The notes under the pieces were generated by a model that searched no databases, was not told the DNA's origin, and saw nothing but the letters and a program-made list of their open reading frames with translations. A stretch of 64,000 bases of DNA. It comes from Desmodesmus armatus. Its lineage: Eukaryota > Chlorophyta > Chlorophyceae > Sphaeropleales > Scenedesmaceae. The translations under genes were made by a program, and so were the position numbers. Below are positions 35,983 through 48,660 of this stretch, in pieces; position 1 is the stretch's first letter; every line of letters begins with the position of its first letter. The DNA is taken from the NCBI GenBank assembly GCA_007449985.2, contig VIIQ02000001.1:1235501-1299500 (forward strand). Direction: 5' to 3'.

Positions 35983-38739
35983 ATGAGGCCATTCAGGTGC
36001 CCCCACCATGCAGGCGTGGTCACGCTGTTGGTCTGGCAGCTGATAGCAGCAACAGCAGCGGTCAAGTTCGACCCCTGCAGTGAAATCACAGCCATCAACA
36101 GAGTAAGGCTGCTGCAGCATCAGGCAGCAAAATGCTTATTTCAGTAAGGTTAGATCATGACTGACATAACGTGGCTGGATGCTGCAGGGCAGCCCAATTG
36201 TAGTTGGCCTAGCCTACTGGCCTGGTGGGCTGATAACAGACTGGGGCGATCCAACCACAGGGCTCAACCCATGCAACAGCGAAGTGCAGGCAAACTTGGT
36301 GAGCTCTGAGATGTCGCGTTGTTCGTAAAAATTGTCTGGTCTGGGGTAGCAGCAGCGGCGGGGGCATGCAGGATGCTTGCTAAGGTCACAGCAGTAAAGT
36401 GCATGCTTTCACTGTGCCTGCAGCATCAGGCACCTGTTTGCTGTCTTTCTGTTCCTGTCACGTCCTGCAGACCACCATGGGTGTTCACTTTGCCACCTTC
36501 AACATCAGAGCCGATCGGCTGACTGTGCTGAAGACCTCCTTTCCTGAGGAGCTCATGCTGACTGCCAAGTCCAGCGAGGGGGCACCCAAGGTCATATCCA
36601 TGGTAGCCTTCAGGTGAGCAACATTCAGCTGACTCACCTCCTCCGTCAGCATCGTAACAGGCCTAACTATCAACATGCACAGGCAGAAAGTGTGTCTCAC
36701 AGCTTGATTATCAAGCTTATCTCAGCATGCATGATGGGCTGCAGCAGTCTCACCAGCACGCTGACTGGTGCTGGAGGGTGTGCCTGCGTGCTGGGCGCAG
36801 CAGATGCGGCATGTGCACAGAGAGCTGTGCTGACATGTGACTGTGTGCTAGCAGCGCTGGCGGTTGTGCGCTGGCAGCAGTAGATGCAGCGCATGCTTGC
36901 CAGCTTACTGGTTTGCGCTATGCATGCCACAGAAGTAGCTGCAGCAGGGACTACGTGGCGGCACAATCCATGCAACCACAGCACAGGTGGCCTTGTGAGC
37001 AGATGTCATGGGGCATGTTTCCCTGGCAGCCACAGGGGACCATGTGGGCCACCCACAAAGCATCAGTGCGTGATATAGCCCTCACCCCAGCAGGCCAGCA
37101 CACAGCTGATAAAGGTGTCCTGCAGGTTTAATGCTTGAGTTGATTCTTAGCCGCTGGGTGGCATCCACCATGCAGTGGCTGCAACAGCCTCACAGCACTG
37201 GGCATCGATTGGCATGTTGTGTGCAGCAGCTGCTCACCTGTGTCACCTGCCAGCAGTGGCTGACTTGTGTGGCTGCATGTGGATGCCGCCTTGCTGCTGC
37301 TGCCTGCAGGGCCAATGTCAGGTCGGAGGCCAGGTACATAGTCAGCTTTGAACCGACAGTTACCACAGGCACTGGCTTTGTCAGCAGCTTGTCGCTGATT
37401 GCAAAGATGGGTGAGTAAGCAGCAACACGCCAACAGCTGCTGCACACTGGCAGCGCCAAATGAATTGCACCTGCGGCAGGTGGCTTTGCATGGCAACGCA
37501 GATGAACAGCATGCCAGTTGACTGAACTTAGGGCCTTGGTGCTAGCACTGCAGTCCTGCTCACCACACCACAGACACAGCTGGTTGCTGCAGCTGCAGCA
37601 TGCACGCCATGCATGCAATCTACCATTGCACCCCGTGCTCGGGAGTGACTTCACCACACCACACAGTTGTGCCCCTGTCGCCCTGTTGCTTGGCTTCATC
37701 CGGTTCCTGTCCTGCAGACAATGGGCAGCTGCAGTATCTGCAGTGGTTCAATCAGACATGCAATGACTGCGGCGGCCGCACCAGCGCCAGGTGCTTGAAC
37801 AATACCAGCTGTGGGCTGTCCTGGCAGGAGTGCGCATGTCCAGACAACAGCACAGACACTGCCGCGACGGCGCCGGCTGTCCCGTGCAGCTTCGCAAACT
37901 TCTCATAGTGAGTCCTCGTATTCGATTGCTGCGGTGATCACACTGGGGATTCAGTACTGGACTTGTCGTGAAGGCCGGGCAGCAGCTGCCGCCAAGCGGA
38001 TTGAAGTGGCAGTTGTGTGTCCAGCCACACAAGCAGCAGCGGCGGCAGCACAGCTTTTGAGGTGGCCACGACAGTGGTGTGTGCGCGCTGCCAGTATCTG
38101 ACCAGATTCCACATGACATGGCGTGTGATGGTGTGACATCCTGCGGTCCAACGTGACAGTGTGCTGTCCTCCTTGTTTGTGCCATGTGAACGTGCAGCTG
38201 TGCCACTGGGGTGACGATGTCATTCGAGGGCACTGACAAGTCCACAGCAGCGTTCAGCACAGCAGGCCAGGTGAAGAAGCTCAACAGCTTCAGCCTGGTG
38301 TCGCTTTACTTCCAGGCCAAGGAACAGTTCTTCAATGTGGTGAGTCAGCAGGTCCTGGCAGGGGGCTAAACCCCAAGTCAATGACAAGGGGCTGCCAAAA
38401 GTCTGGCAACAGTGCTGTCACCGCACAGCAGCACAATTTCACGTGTGGATTTTCTGCTAGAGTGTGAGCTGTCTGTGCTGTGATTGAGTGTTTCAACTGC
38501 TTGGCTTTCATTATCCATCCTTGCTGCCTGCAACTGCTTTGCTGGCCAGTGCCAAGTGTACGGTGCATGTCATTGTCTTGTCCCCTGCCTGTTGTGTGCC
38601 TCTGCAGAAGGACTTGTTCAGTGACAAGACTGGAGAGTACTGGGGCAAGTTTGGGGCAGTGCAGGACGATATACAGCAGGCCTACAGCGGCAATGCAGCG
38701 GCCACTGTGGATCAAGCCTCAATGGGGAGTTTTGGCTAG
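35983..38739 (+). CDS. Secreted cysteine-containing protein, possibly plant Expp1-like
   Basis: Seven phase-consistent exons: 35983-36102, 36188-36298, 36471-36613, 37310-37410, 37718-37907, 38198-38339 and 38608-38739; 312 residues. An N-terminal signal peptide is clear (basic MRPFR, hydrophobic VVTLLVWQLIAATAA, cleavage expected near AVKFDPC). The body has paired cysteines in CNDCGGRTSARCLNNTSCGL and CACPDNS, and N-glycosylation sequons (NQT, NNTS, NST). GVTMSFEGTDKSTAAFSTAG, then SFSLVSLYFQAKEQFF, recalls the land-plant Expp1-like secreted family as I remember it; this is tentative. There is no transmembrane helix after the signal peptide, so the product is probably secreted or vacuolar. 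Function unknown. Confidence 0.8.
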
Positions 38740-39346
38740 CATATGCTGCTGCTGTTGCTGCTGTAATGAAGCTGGTGTATGAGTGGCATCTGTTGATAGT
38801 GTGATGTGTGGCTGTGTGACACAGTGCTGATGACTCAAGCAAGCACACAAAGCAAGCACACAGAGCAGGCAGTGTTGATTGGTTGACCATCACTCAATGG
38901 GATCTTTGATGTTACAAAGCGCCTAGATGACGACAATAGACACTGAAGGCCCTTGAAACCCACCATGCATGCTGATGCTTGTTATACAGGGAGGTGTGTT
39001 TCACAGGGTAGCTGCACAACACCTCATCAGCCATGGCTTGGCATGGGGACGCTGTAGCCAGTCTATGCACACCCTACAACGACTGTTGCAGTAGGTCATG
39101 GTGCTGCCGGAACAACAACCAACACAAACAGGCCCAGCTAGTTCTCAGCCAGAGGGGCGAGAACTGTGCTGTGCCCCTTTACAAAAGACCCGGCACGCTG
39201 GGGTCCTTCCCCAATGCATACCAAGGTGCTGGCACCCTGTGAGCGCACTACATGCGCTTCCACCCCCTCAAATGTATGGAGCATTGACGAATGTGGCACA
39301 CATCGACTGCAGTCTGCCACAAGCTGATGCTGCGCACTGAAGGTGT
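38740..39346. other. Convergent intergenic region
   Basis: About 600 bases between stops of the secreted-protein gene (+) and the small plastid-type gene (-). A TGTAA lies at 38762-38766, only about 23 bases after the plus-strand stop, perhaps too close to be the poly(A) signal. No other feature. Confidence 0.45.
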
Positions 39347-40067
39347 TCAGTGCACGTACACCCACTCCCTCACGCGGTACTGCTTGGGGTCCAGCAGCTC
39401 CAACTCCTCATCTGTCAGGAAGCTGTTGCTGCTGTAGGACACGCCTTCGCAGTCGCTGCTGCTGCCTGCTGAGGCCTCCATGTAGGAGGCAGCGGTTGCC
39501 GGGTGGGGACAGCTCACCGACAGGGCCCAGGCCGCAGCTCCAACACAGCCCAACAGGCCCTTGCCCAGCATGCTGCCGTCTCCCTTGGGGCTGTCGTCGT
39601 TGTTGCCCCAACAACAAATGGTGGGTTCTTGGGTGGGCCATTTGGCCCATCATTGCCTGTGAGGGCAGCAGATGGCAGGGGAGGCAACACAGGGCAGGGC
39701 AGCACCTCAGGTAAGGCATATACAAATAGTTACACTCATCCAGGAAAGAAGGTACTTGACTTTCGGCTGTACCAAGAAAGGAACGCCCGCGTGCCAAGAA
39801 GGGAACGTTTCGCCTGACACGTGTAGGAAGCTTCCAGGGGACAGTGTAGACATAGAAGACCGCTTTAAGCAGCAACTGAAGTGCCAGAAGGTCTGCACAA
39901 GCCGTGTGCTCACCTGAGCCAGCAACTGCCCAAGGGACTGAGCTCTGTATGGCCCCACCCTGCTTAGATACTGTGATGAAATAAGTTCTTTTGCGTGGGG
40001 CACGGCTGTGCGTGGTGCGCCGGTAGACGCGGGCCTCGGGGTGGGTGGACACCTTAGAAGTCAGCAT
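39347..40067 (-). CDS. Small probably plastid-targeted protein, unknown function (frame interrupted)
   Basis: Two exons, 39914-40067 and 39347-39656. The first encodes an Arg/Ser/Thr-rich, transit-like leader (RVYRRTTHSRAPRKRTYF). The second continues NDGPNGPPKNPPFVV, then, after an apparent one-base loss in the C/G run at 39606-39609, NNDDSPKGDGSMLGKGLLG. A single hydrophobic segment (LLGCVGAAAWALSV) follows, then an acidic tail ending DEELELLDPKQYRVREWVYVH. Adding one base makes the two-exon reading frame continuous (465 bases). Leader, Gly/Pro/Asn-rich spacer and one hydrophobic segment suggest a thylakoid or envelope membrane protein (inference). No family recognised. Confidence 0.5.
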
Positions 40068-42433
40068 GATTTCGAGAGGTTAGTGAAGACAAATACACCA
40101 AATCACGGGTGTTTTGGCTCAGTTGCAAGCTTCACGTCTGGTCTGCCCTGTTGGCCACCACCTTTCTACAACCTTGGGCACACGCGGGAAAGAATGAGTG
40201 AGGTTTTAAGCCCCACCAGCCGAGCGCCTCTGAACAATCAAACACTAATCCAAATGTTTAATCATTTATCTAGAAGGAGTCAGGCACGGTGCATCGTCTG
40301 GATACCTGGATGGCGGGAAAGACCGCTGCCACGGCAACTGTAATACACAATGTATCTTCTCCATCAACGACGTGAATACAGGACTTTTGTTGGTTCAGCC
40401 AACAGCCCCGCTCATCACAGCTGCAGCACAGCTGGTGCATGCAAGACTGTCTCTCTTGTGGAGGAGAGGGAAGAGAGAGCCGCTCTCTGAGAGGGGTAAG
40501 TATATGCTTTCGCCAGAGACAGAGACCTGAGGCGTATACCAAAGCTGGGGACTGTTAGGACACTACTACGGTAGTCAACAGAACATATCGGTGTGCAAGT
40601 TTCAGTCTCCCCAGCAAGTACTTGGCAGACCAGGCCATGGTTACAGCGAGGCTGACAAAAAGGCTGTTGAAGAACGGTGCTGGTGCCAGACATGACGTCA
40701 ACTCAATTGCAATGCAGCAGCACTGCACGGGTCTCAGAACTGCTGGAAACAACTCAACGGTGCGATATGGCCTTCATCTCTATCGTTGGTGGCCAGGAGT
40801 AAATGCAACATCAATGATGCATGTTGATGCATATGACGCAAAGGGTGCTGCGACCTGCCTGCTCCAACAAACCACAACAGTGTGCCTGGCAACTTCAGCA
40901 AAGCAGCAGCGGAGGGGTGTGCCATACAGACCAAGACAACAAGGGGCTGAGGCCTCCTAGATGACAACTCTGCTGCCACACTTGCACAATGTGCTGGCTA
41001 AGGAGCGAAGCAGCACGATTGCGAAGTAGGGGCGGGGGGTGCCACCAACGGGGGGTACCCCCCACTGGTGCTAACAACACATGGCAGCTTTGACGCAAAC
41101 AAGCACGACCCCAAAAATCATGCAGAGGTGCCAGCATGCGTGTATGAACACTGCACAGCTTGTTCCTCCCTTCAAAAAGCAAGCTTGAAGCAGAGTGAGC
41201 AAAGCAACGATCCTGGCCTGCTGTCAGTCACACGTCAACATATATACACGATGCTGATGCCTGTCAGCTATGATGGCGCTTTGCTGACATGCGGGGTAGC
41301 TGGCAGACATGTCTTGAAGCAAACTGGCAACAACCCACACCAGCAAAAAGACAGTCATGTGCAAACTACCTTGACATTCAATGACAGGAGAGGCTCTTGA
41401 AACCTGTTCATTGTGCCAGGAGGCACTGTGGGGCCAACAACTTGAGTGCTCTCTTTCCTAACAACTCTGAACAGCAATGGTTGTCAGCCTGTTTCCGTTG
41501 GGACATTCACCCTGCCCCTGCCTTTACCCAGCCATCCCGTGCCATGCATTCCACGTCCCCATGAGTCTCAGCAGGTGCCGTCGAACAGCGACCGCCGCAA
41601 TCAAGGACACACAATTGCTGACCGCAAACAATGGCACCACACAAGCTGTACACAGTCTAAAGATCTTTCTGCCTTGCGCAGCACACACAGAATCAACGCC
41701 AAGCATCAGCAGCATGCACCGCAGCCACGTGCACGGGTCGCCCGCCTGAAAGTCAAACTACATTCATTGGTGTGACTGTACGCCGTATGCCAGCCTGTCA
41801 GCTAAATCAGCCAGCAGCCACGATACCTTCTAGAAAAGGCATGTGCCCTCCCCTGTCTGTACCCACCCCTGCCCTGTCTGTACAAACAGCCGAGGGCCAG
41901 GCCCTTGGGACTGTACAAACAATATCCCTTGGGTCCGCACTAGCATGTCTTGATCCCACGCGACTGGCAGCAGTGCATGTGACGACTGGTGACACACACT
42001 GCCTGTACAGATGCGACACAGCAACTCCGACTCTGTACATGCACACTACTTGTGCAGCCAAATGAAGATGCCAATCAACACATCCCATCAGTCATTCCGC
42101 ACACCCCAGCCCACCCACAACAGGAATGCATGCACTGCTTTGCGCCTGTCTATGCTGACAGGGAGTCATGCTGTAACACACCGCAGCCTCCGGCAAGCAA
42201 ACACACCACGCCATGCCCCAACCCCCACACCGGCCCTCGCACTCCTCACTTGCCAACAGCAGGCCAGAAACAGATGTGCACACAACACACACCACTTTGC
42301 TGTTGCTTTCAGCCGGGCAGCCAACACTGAACGACATGCTGCACCCGCCGCCCCAGACTGGGCTTGCGCTCAAGCCGTCTGACCACATCCACACCTCAAC
42401 ATGCCGGCTGCCATGTGGTCAGCAGGGCTCGCT
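40068..42433. other. Gene-poor stretch
   Basis: About 2.4 kb with short ORFs on all frames but no spliced, conserved-looking reading. There are short imperfect repeats of CCTGTCTGTAC near 41853-41883. I find no RNA gene or transposon remnant that I can support. It includes the promoter of the small plastid-type gene (minus) at its left end. Confidence 0.45.
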
Positions 42434-43170
42434 CATTGATGACACACCTGCAGCCGCATGCCCACTGCTGCTTACCGCCATCCCCTTGATGCTGCCACAG
42501 CTCCTCACCCGCATGCAAATGCCCCTCCACCCCAAACGGCTCTAGGTTTAGGGTTTAGGGTAAGTGTGCTGCCCAAATCAGATGACCCCGAGGTTGATTT
42601 TGACAGCTGACAGCTGACTCCTGCTGCAGCCGCACTCCAGCTGCTCTTACAGCAGCCACACGCCGCCTGCCTCCTGCTGCTGCTGTCATCGCGCTAGCTG
42701 ATGACACAGCTGCACCCGCACGCCGGCTGCCCCTTGCCGCTGCTATCCCCATGGTGCTGCCGCACTGCGGCAGCTCCTCCTCTGAATGTGTATGTCCATC
42801 CACCTCGTGCAGTTCGGGATGCCGCCCTGCGCTGCCGGGATGCGCAGGCCCCAGTGTGAACCCTGACAGCTGGCTTCTGCTGCAGGACTGCGGCCTGGCT
42901 GCCTCGGCTGCCTCCTGCTGCCACCGTCAGCAGTGCAGCTTGCTAGCTGATGACACACCTGCACCCGCACGCCGGCGGCTGCGCCCCGCTGCTATTCCCA
43001 TGGTGCTGCCGCAGCTCCTCCTCTGAATGTATATGTCCATCAACCTCATGCAGTTCGGGATGTCGCCCTGCACTGCCGGGATGCGCAGGCCCCAGTGTGA
43101 ACCCTGACAACTGGCTTCTGCTGCAGGACTGCGGCCCCACTGACATGCTGCCACCGGGCGTGCTGGCCTG
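42434..43170. repeat. Tandem repeat, period about 245 bp, two good copies and one decayed
   Basis: The block TAGCTGATGACACA(G/C)CTGCACC at 42694 recurs at 42942. The block TGTCCATC(C/A)ACCTC(G/A)TGCAGT at about 42791 recurs at about 43033, along with GATGCGCAGGCCCCAGTGTG. A weaker version of the first block lies at about 42434-42515 (GATGACACACCTGCAGCCGC). Copies differ by roughly 5-10%. ORFs through it on both strands repeat the same peptides and are not convincing genes. Confidence 0.85.
42545..42561 (+). repeat. Interstitial telomeric motif (TTTAGGG)2
   Basis: GGTTTAGGGTTTAGGGT: two plant/algal-type TTTAGGG telomere units, within the decayed start of the tandem repeat. Far too short to be a chromosome end. 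Confidence 0.85.
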
Positions 43171-44231
43171 CGCGAAGGGACTGCTGCTGCCGCCCATGCC
43201 TGTCGCTGGGTGGTGAGGACTGCTGCCGCCTGCAGGGCTGCTCGTGCTGTACGCATATGCGCCGCCGTGGGCAGCATCTGCACGCGCACAAGAGAACATG
43301 CAGAACTTCAACATATGACGATGATAGAAGAGACATAAGGTGCTGATGGTGTGATGTCATTTACAACTGAGAAATACCTCTCTTCATCAACAGCCTGCAC
43401 AGCCCATGGGAAATCGCCAGAAGTATCAGGGTGCACATGAATTAAAGCCACTTGCATCGCTGTACAAAATTTTCAGAACGCATCCACACGCCTCCACAAA
43501 GACTGCAAGTCATCTGTAACAACTCGGGGTAGCGAGCGGCGTATGGGGCAGGGCAGCCCACCACCGAGCTCCCTCAACAGCACAATACATGGCAGTACTA
43601 CTGACCATACACGCCATCACCCACCTGCTGCACCACCCAAGCTGCCCGGCGGTGAGGGGAAGGTACCGCTGGGTGCTGACTCGACCTCACAGGCATCAAA
43701 GTAAACGGACGCAGTTGAGAACCTGCACTCCCAACATGAGAAGGAAAGGCCTGTCACAATGCAGTATGGTATATGTGTAGGCTAGTAAGGTATATGTGTG
43801 AAGTAATGCACAGCAGTGACAGGCTGCTGCATGCCCAACCGGCACGCCTGCCAAACACACGAGGCACAGGCTTACAGCAGGAAGTTGAGCACCAGGAGGC
43901 CTCGGATCTCCACTATCGGCGCGCATGCACACCAGAACCATCCGTGACAAGCGCATGCAGCTATGCCGCAGTTCAAAGTGGGGCAGGAAGCATGCCCGCA
44001 AGCTGCGGATTGATGCACAACAACGATGCCCAAGCGCACACCAACGAGCACGCCATGCAGCCACAGAGCTGCCTTCAAATGCGTGCGTACAGAATGCATG
44101 CAGCTCGCAGGACTGGGCGCTGCAATTCTGTACTCTGGAACAGGTGCATCCCGGCTCAACCCTGGTAGGCAATGCCATTGATGTGTGGCGACTGTGTGTG
44201 CGTGTCACATCTTGAGGATGCCCTCCCCCAA
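43171..44231. other. Intergenic, 3' side of the Sec14-like gene
   Basis: About 1.06 kb with no supported gene. TTACA at 43872-43876 (TGTAA on the minus strand) is about 360 bases after the Sec14-like stop and may be its poly(A) signal. A GGTATATGTGT direct repeat lies near 43769-43799. Confidence 0.5.
43872..43876 (-). terminator. Putative poly(A) signal TGTAA for the Sec14-like gene
   Basis: TTACA on the plus strand, about 360 bases beyond the proposed minus-strand stop at 44232. Motif and spacing only. Confidence 0.4.
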
Positions 44232-47200
44232 TTAGACCCCTGGGCTGTGCTGCCTACTGTGGACCCACCTCGACGCATTTGACATGGGTGTCCCAAACTC
44301 TGTGTCTGTCGACTGTCTGTGCAAGTGGCCCGACAGAAGCTTGGGCAGCTTGAGGCCTGTGAAGCTTCCACTAAAGCTGGTGCGGTGCGGCTGCTGCTGG
44401 TGCGGGTGGTCTGCATGGTGGCCGTTGGTGATAGACGCTGGCAGCTGCAGCACCACAGGCGGCTGAACGGACAAACATACAACGGCACACGGCCAAGGCA
44501 GACAGACAGGATACATTTGTACCGTCGCGATATGGGGGAGGTGGGTGTGTTTTGACAGGCTGTGTGCTGACAGGTGCGACTGCTGCTGGTGCAGGCAATG
44601 ATGGTCTGCGAGATGTTGTCCCCTTGGTAGGAGACGCTGACATGTGCAGCACGACGTCGTGACGTGTCGACAGGTTGCTGCACGCACAAATAAACATGCA
44701 AGGCGGGACGGCACATGGCACGGTGCAATATGCTGTGGTAGTAATGCTGTGTATGGCTGTCATAGTCTATAGGTGTGGGACTCCTACTGGGTATCCAGCT
44801 GACCAGTCACGATGCTGGAATGAGTTGGCTGTGCTGAGCCCAAAAGCACTTCGCGCCTTCATGACTTTCAGGCTAGCTTTACAAGAGAAAAGGACCAACA
44901 TGTCCATTTGGTATCTGAGCTTGCCCCGCGCCTGCAGTTCACATGTGGCTGCGCCCACAGCGTCTTGCCACACCCGCATGGTAACGCACTGCACCCGATG
45001 CAGCACACAACCTCTGAACCCACTCCATTCCTACTAACCTGCTGTCCCTTGGGGTGCGCTTGCCGCTCAGACATCGCTGCATCCATCCTGTCCCACTCCG
45101 CGCGCGCAACAGCATCGAAGTTCAAACCCCCGCCCAGGAATGTGGGTGTCATGCCCTTCCCTATCGCACTGAACAGGTGGTCCTGCAGCAACAGAGAACC
45201 AACACAGGAACAGCATGAACCAGTGACACAGCCGTGCAGAACCCTCAGCAACTGTTGGTGGAGAAAACACTAGAGTACATGCATGCAAGCTTTCGCACCA
45301 TGTCCTGCGCAGAGTGCCATGCTGAAACTACTGTTGCTGGTAACGGTGCTGGTTTGTGTGTTGGTGACGGGGACAGAAAGGGAAGGGGCTATCTCAGCGT
45401 TTGCAATGATTGACGCGCAGCGCCATACTCATGCGCCGTGTTTATATGACAGCATCTTGCCCTCCGACCACCAACACCCAACTCACCCTCATGTATTTGC
45501 CGCTGCCGACAACGTGCACCTTGTCCCGGGTGCCCTTGTCCACGAAAGGTGACAAGATGCGCCAGATAGCACCAAACGCCATGCCGCCGTTGACTATGTA
45601 GATAGCATGACATGTTTCAGGGTAATTGTCACTGTCCATGGCGGATATCAACCGGAACAGCTGCAGGGGGTGACATACAGCGTAGAATTGAGAGCGCACA
45701 ACATCAAAGCATTAGCACAAATCAATCATGCCATGATGCCATGACGCATGACACATACAGTCATGAGGTGCCTTGCTGAGTTGACATGGCACACAACAAG
45801 CAGCGCAACAGATATGCCCACATGACGATGCCTGTCAACTAAACCCAAAGCATACCCGCAACACAACCAGCAGCAGCAGCAGCAGCCAGCAACCCTGGGA
45901 AGCTCAGTCAGGCAGCTTCCGCAATTTGTGTCACAGAGAGACCTACCCGCTGCGCAAAGCCTGTCAGCTTTGACAGGGTGAGGCCGTCTGCGTCCATGAT
46001 GGATATCACACGGTCAACGGTGTGACCAGCAGCAGCAGACGCCTCCGGGAACACAACCTGCATGACACACAACAGAGCACGACAGAGCATGCACGTAGTT
46101 GACATTGAGGCTGTAGGGCCGCTGAACCGTGATGACAACAGCTGTCCAAACGCCAACCCAGTCACACTGGACATGCTAGGCAACCCCTCATGCCAGGGCG
46201 CCAGAGGCATGCGACACGACAGAGCACGGTAGGCCACAACAACTCTCTCACTCTGTCATTCACTCACTCACTCACTCTCACTTGCTCACTTGCCACTCAG
46301 TCACTCGATCACTCACTTGCTCCCTCTCACCTGAGCCATGTACTCCATCTCCCTCAGGTGGTACTTGAGGATGGTTTCATCAGGTATACCCTCCTTCTCA
46401 ATGCGCCCCCCGTCAAGCTTGCCCAGCCGCTCCAAGAAGATGGGGTGGTGCTGCAGCACAGACAAACATACACAATATTAGACAAGGGTTGTGTTGAGGC
46501 AAGATGACCAGACAAAGGAGTCACATGGAGTGTACACTCGTAAGTGTGTGAACAAACACGCTGTGCCCTCATGGGGCGGTGCTGCAGCAGCAGAGAGAGA
46601 CAGGCACACCAATGACACCGTTGATGCGATATGGGCCGCCACACACCGGGCAAGAGTAACACGATGCACACACTATTTAGTGTGACCGTAACCTCTAAAG
46701 ATACTGAGCGCTCTTGGAATACACAAAGGTCTCATCATAGAAAAAAAAGTTCAGCTCTCACTGGCCTGGCGACCATTGGCAACATCACATGCGTACTTGA
46801 GGGCTGATAGGGCAGTACCCAGGGACACCAGGTGAGCACTTTGCTGTGTGCACAGGCCACTGTTGCTGTTAGTGAGCCTGCGCCGGCAGAAACGCGCCCA
46901 AGAAACACCCTGACACCGCTCCCACCACCACTGCCAGCACCACCACCAACACAGCTTGCGCTGCTGAACGACACAAGTGGCTGTTGCAGCTGATGTGGCT
47001 GCTGGGCATGCCCTGCACTTTGTACACAAACCTGCACCCACACTCGCTTGAGCCTCCAGAAAGACAACAACAGCCAAGCAAGCCTTCTTGACTCAGAAAG
47101 TGGCACCCATCCAGCAAGGCCAACATGTCCCTCCCACCACCACCATCACCCATCACCACCACCACTAGGCAAAGCACTGGACCAAAGTCAGCACACTTTC

Positions 47201-47977
47201 TCACCTGGCTGTCGTAGCCGATGTAGCTGCTGGCCTGCACTCGCGCACCAGCTGCATCAGGCGAGGTTCCAGGGGATGCTCCAGCGCATGGTCAGCGTCC
47301 ACATGCACACGCCACGCCAGGCTCTCTGTGAGGGAAAGGAGGGAGAAGGAGGTGCGTGTGTGGGTGTGCTGATGGTCGGGTTGTATGTGGGGGAGTGTGG
47401 GAGGGGGCCAGGGGAGGGTGTTGATGCTCGCAGGCTGAAAGTGAGAAGGCAGACTGCAAGCAATGCACTGCTGTGAGCCTGAGAGAAAGGAGCAGCTGTT
47501 CCTAGGGTCCGAGGTTTGGAAGCCGCTGCATCTGAAAGAAGAGGAGGGCATCTCACAGAGTGTGCAGTTAATCTGGTTATCAGCACACCGGAAGCCAACA
47601 GCTGCTGCTGCTTGCTGTTGCAAAGGCCCCGAAAGCCCCTGCCGGCATCTGCGCTGGAAGGAGGAAGGGGACCGACAGTATGCGGTCCTAACAGCCTAAC
47701 CCCTGACAGCAGCACAACCCACTGCCGCCACTGTCCGACCCCCAGGTCGCAGCAGCGGCTGCTGTCACTGCTGCTTGTAAGGCTGCTGTGGGAGTGGATA
47801 ATGTGACTCACTCTCAAGCATGGCAAAGGCAGCGTCAACATGATACTTGCGCGCGCGCAGGAAGCGCAGCAGCGTAGCATCAATGTCACCATTCACCAGC
47901 AGTGCTGGCGGCAGCTGCAGCCCTGCCCGTGCTATGCGGACCTTGAACTCATCAAGAGCAACCTCATGATCCTGCAT
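44232..47977 (-). CDS. Sec14-like (CRAL-TRIO) phospholipid-transfer protein
   Basis: Sec14 proteins exchange phosphatidylinositol and phosphatidylcholine and support phosphoinositide signalling; the role here is by homology. Exons (descending): 47812-47977, 47205-47325, 46331-46450, 45947-46057, 45487-45660, 45039-45182, then C-terminal exons near 44572-44677 and 44232-44462. CRAL-TRIO N is ATLLRFLRARKYHVDAAFAM; the lipid domain has HHPIFLERLGKLD, DRVISIMDADGLTLSKL, DNYPETCHAIYIVNGGMAFG and RDKVHVVGSGKYM, with the usual GG ending (MTPTFLGGGL). The start at 47977 (MQDHEVALDEF) is a choice; that CAG could instead be an acceptor from an upstream exon. Exon 47205-47325 lacks one base near 47240 (conserved SSYIGYDSQ follows in another frame). 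The splice between the last two exons is unresolved. Confidence 0.86.
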
Positions 47978-48660
47978 GTGTGACAGAGTGAGGCAGAGGT
48001 GCAAGTTCGCAGTGGGTAACAACGGTACGGAAAAAGGAAAAGATGCCAGACAGCCAACTGTGCTGAACCTGTTGAGCAGGACTGACAGCTCTGACAGAGC
48101 TTGAGAACACTGATAAGGTCAGAAAAGCTCAAGTTGGATGCAAACTGGCCAAGCAGGCATGCCAGCATCGACAGGCTGACCACCAGTGGAGTTGCACATG
48201 CTGGGGGTGGCCAGTGGAGCGCCGCGCTGCAACTCTGCAAGCACACCTCTGCAAGCGCCTGTCGCCGCACTGACGCATTCAGGGAGAAGCGTCTGGATAG
48301 TGTACTGTGTTTGTGAGAAACGTGTCTGTCCATTGGCCTCTGCTGTCAGGTTTGTCAGGTCCAAGGCAAACTCTGCTGTCAGGTCGAAGTGACCAAGCGT
48401 ACACCGAGCATCACTGTGAGTTTCTCATGGAATTGGGACAAGCGATAGCTGAGCTGAGCGACAGCATCAACAGGTCGAGGATACACAACAATTTGTCACA
48501 CAACCGTCATGCGTAATGCTTAGATGTCGCTTCGGGCTCTCTGCATACTACAGATGTGTTCTTGCTTCAGATTCAAACGTTATCTCGCATTCTCGTCCAG
48601 CTCATCCAGCCATCTTCAGGCCATCACTCTCCCCTCACCACCAGCCTAGAGGTCACCCAG
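47978..48660. promoter_or_regulatory. Divergent promoter region, Sec14-like (-) / DUF3007 (+)
   Basis: About 680 bases between divergent starts. A minus-strand ORF at 48119-48364 could be an upstream Sec14 exon but shows no family similarity. CTGCTGTCAGGT recurs at 48341 and 48371. Otherwise nothing seen. Confidence 0.45.

Noticed and set aside
42555..43314. Overlapping ORFs in the tandem-repeat region, possible secreted Cys-rich protein
   Set aside because: Both strands and several frames are open because of composition, and peptides simply repeat with the DNA unit.
44156..44728. 190-residue minus-strand ORF spanning the last Sec14 introns
   Set aside because: Overlaps acceptor-bounded exons in other phases; the exon model ending at 44232 is more natural.
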